A stretch of DNA of 5,802 bases from Devosia sp. (GTDB lineage: Bacteria > Pseudomonadota > Alphaproteobacteria > Rhizobiales > Devosiaceae). How positions within the stretch are numbered: position 1 is the stretch's first letter; every line of letters starts with the position of its first letter. The stretch is taken from the NCBI GenBank assembly GCA_011322005.1, contig DROE01000141.1, positions 1 to 5,802 of the forward strand, given 5' to 3'. Below, piece by piece: positions 5,372-5,802 of the stretch. The position numbers and the translations under genes are program-made. The notes beneath the pieces are model-generated. The model had not been told where the DNA came from. It worked only from the letters and a program-made list of their open reading frames with translations, and searched no databases.

Positions 5372-5802
5372 CTGTTTACCCCGCCGCCCTCGGTTTGCAT
5401 CCAAGCCGCGCCGCAGGCACCGGAAAGCTCGCGGATGCGCAGGATATAGCCCTGACGTTCAGTAGCGGAGATTACACCACGGGCATCAAGCATATTGAAA
5501 ATGTGGGCGGCCTTGAGCATCTGTTCGTAAGCCGGAACAGCCATGGGGGCCCGGTTGGTTTTGTCGTCACTTTCCGCCAGAATTGCCCGGCACTCCGTTT
5601 CGGCATCTTCGAAATGGCGGAACAGGATTTCAGTGTCGGCGACCTCAAAATTGTAGCGCGAACTCTCCTGCTCGTTTTGCAGGAACACCTCGCCATAGGT
5701 GACTTTATCGTCCCCTTTACCGCCGTTGAAGTTCAGATCATAGACGTTTTCGACATTCTGGATATACATGGCCAGCCGCTCCAGCCCGTAGGTGAGTTCC
5801 CC
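5368..5802 (-). CDS. glyQ: Glycine--tRNA ligase alpha subunit, C-terminal part (5' end outside window)
   Basis: These are the last 144 residues of the catalytic alpha subunit of alpha2beta2 glycyl-tRNA synthetase (usual length about 300), which forms glycyl-adenylate and charges tRNA-Gly with GlyS. The frame stays open through the right edge. The edge encodes GELTYGLERLAMYIQ, the class II motif 3 region with its catalytic Arg, so the ATG at 5769 is internal and not a start. Further family landmarks are NVYDLNFN, YGEVFLQNEQE, YNFEVADTEILFRHFED, AYEQMLKAAHIFNMLDARG and ISATERQGYILRIREL. The end is intact (TGA at 5370-5368) and overlaps the ATG of the ArfA-like ORF. glyQ runs toward glyS, convergent with it; most bacteria carry glyQ directly upstream of glyS in the same direction. 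No defect is visible in the part present. Confidence 0.97.
   Translation of the reverse strand, partial: GELTYGLERLAMYIQNVENVYDLNFNGGKGDDKVTYGEVFLQNEQESSRYNFEVADTEILFRHFEDAETECRAILAESDDKTNRAPMAVPAYEQMLKAAHIFNMLDARGVISATERQGYILRIRELSGACGAAWMQTEGGGVNR

Noticed and set aside
5368..5769. A complete small gene starting at the ATG at 5769 on the - strand
   Set aside because: The frame continues to the window edge and the upstream codons encode the GlyQ motif 3 region, so this is an internal Met of a gene cut by the window.

Overview
The window looks like chromosomal DNA of an alphaproteobacterium, probably Hyphomicrobiales-like. The evidence is moderately high GC, the two-subunit bacterial glycyl-tRNA synthetase type, and a short pyridoxamine-5'-phosphate-oxidase-like protein of the kind common in that group. 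Genus is not resolvable by eye. I see no insertion sequence, phage gene, CRISPR array, tRNA or rRNA.

Layout, left to right. (1) A two-gene envelope operon on +: a LemA protein (56-619), overlapped by 17 nt by a signal-peptide-bearing, multi-helix DUF2207 membrane protein (603-2528) that ends in a Ser/Gly tail. (2) A convergent - strand gene (2546-3034) for a short HugZ/PNPOx-like FMN-binding protein, starting at a GTG. (3) A 100-nt divergent spacer (3035-3134) with overlapping inverted repeats. (4) glyS, the beta subunit of glycyl-tRNA synthetase (3135-5162, +). (5) A 205-nt tail-to-tail spacer with strong hairpins. (6) The C-terminal half of glyQ, the alpha subunit (5368-5802, -), entering from the right edge.

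The two subunits of one obligate enzyme are therefore encoded convergently here, rather than in the usual co-directional glyQ-glyS order.

The most interesting object lies in the glyS/glyQ spacer. Immediately after glyQ, with an ATGA stop/start overlap, a small - strand ORF begins at 5371. Its first ~43 codons resemble ArfA, the factor that recruits RF2 to rescue ribosomes stalled on stop-less mRNAs. Directly after this core, inside the reading frame, lies an imperfect 11-bp hairpin followed by a U-rich run on both strands. It would terminate glyS transcripts from one side and glyQ-arfA transcripts from the other. The latter would end before any stop codon, which is the logic by which known arfA mRNAs are made non-stop and ArfA is controlled by tmRNA. 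If this is right, a rescue factor is translationally coupled to an aminoacyl-tRNA synthetase subunit, and one bidirectional terminator both ends glyS and creates the non-stop message. The resemblance is read by eye and needs a profile search.
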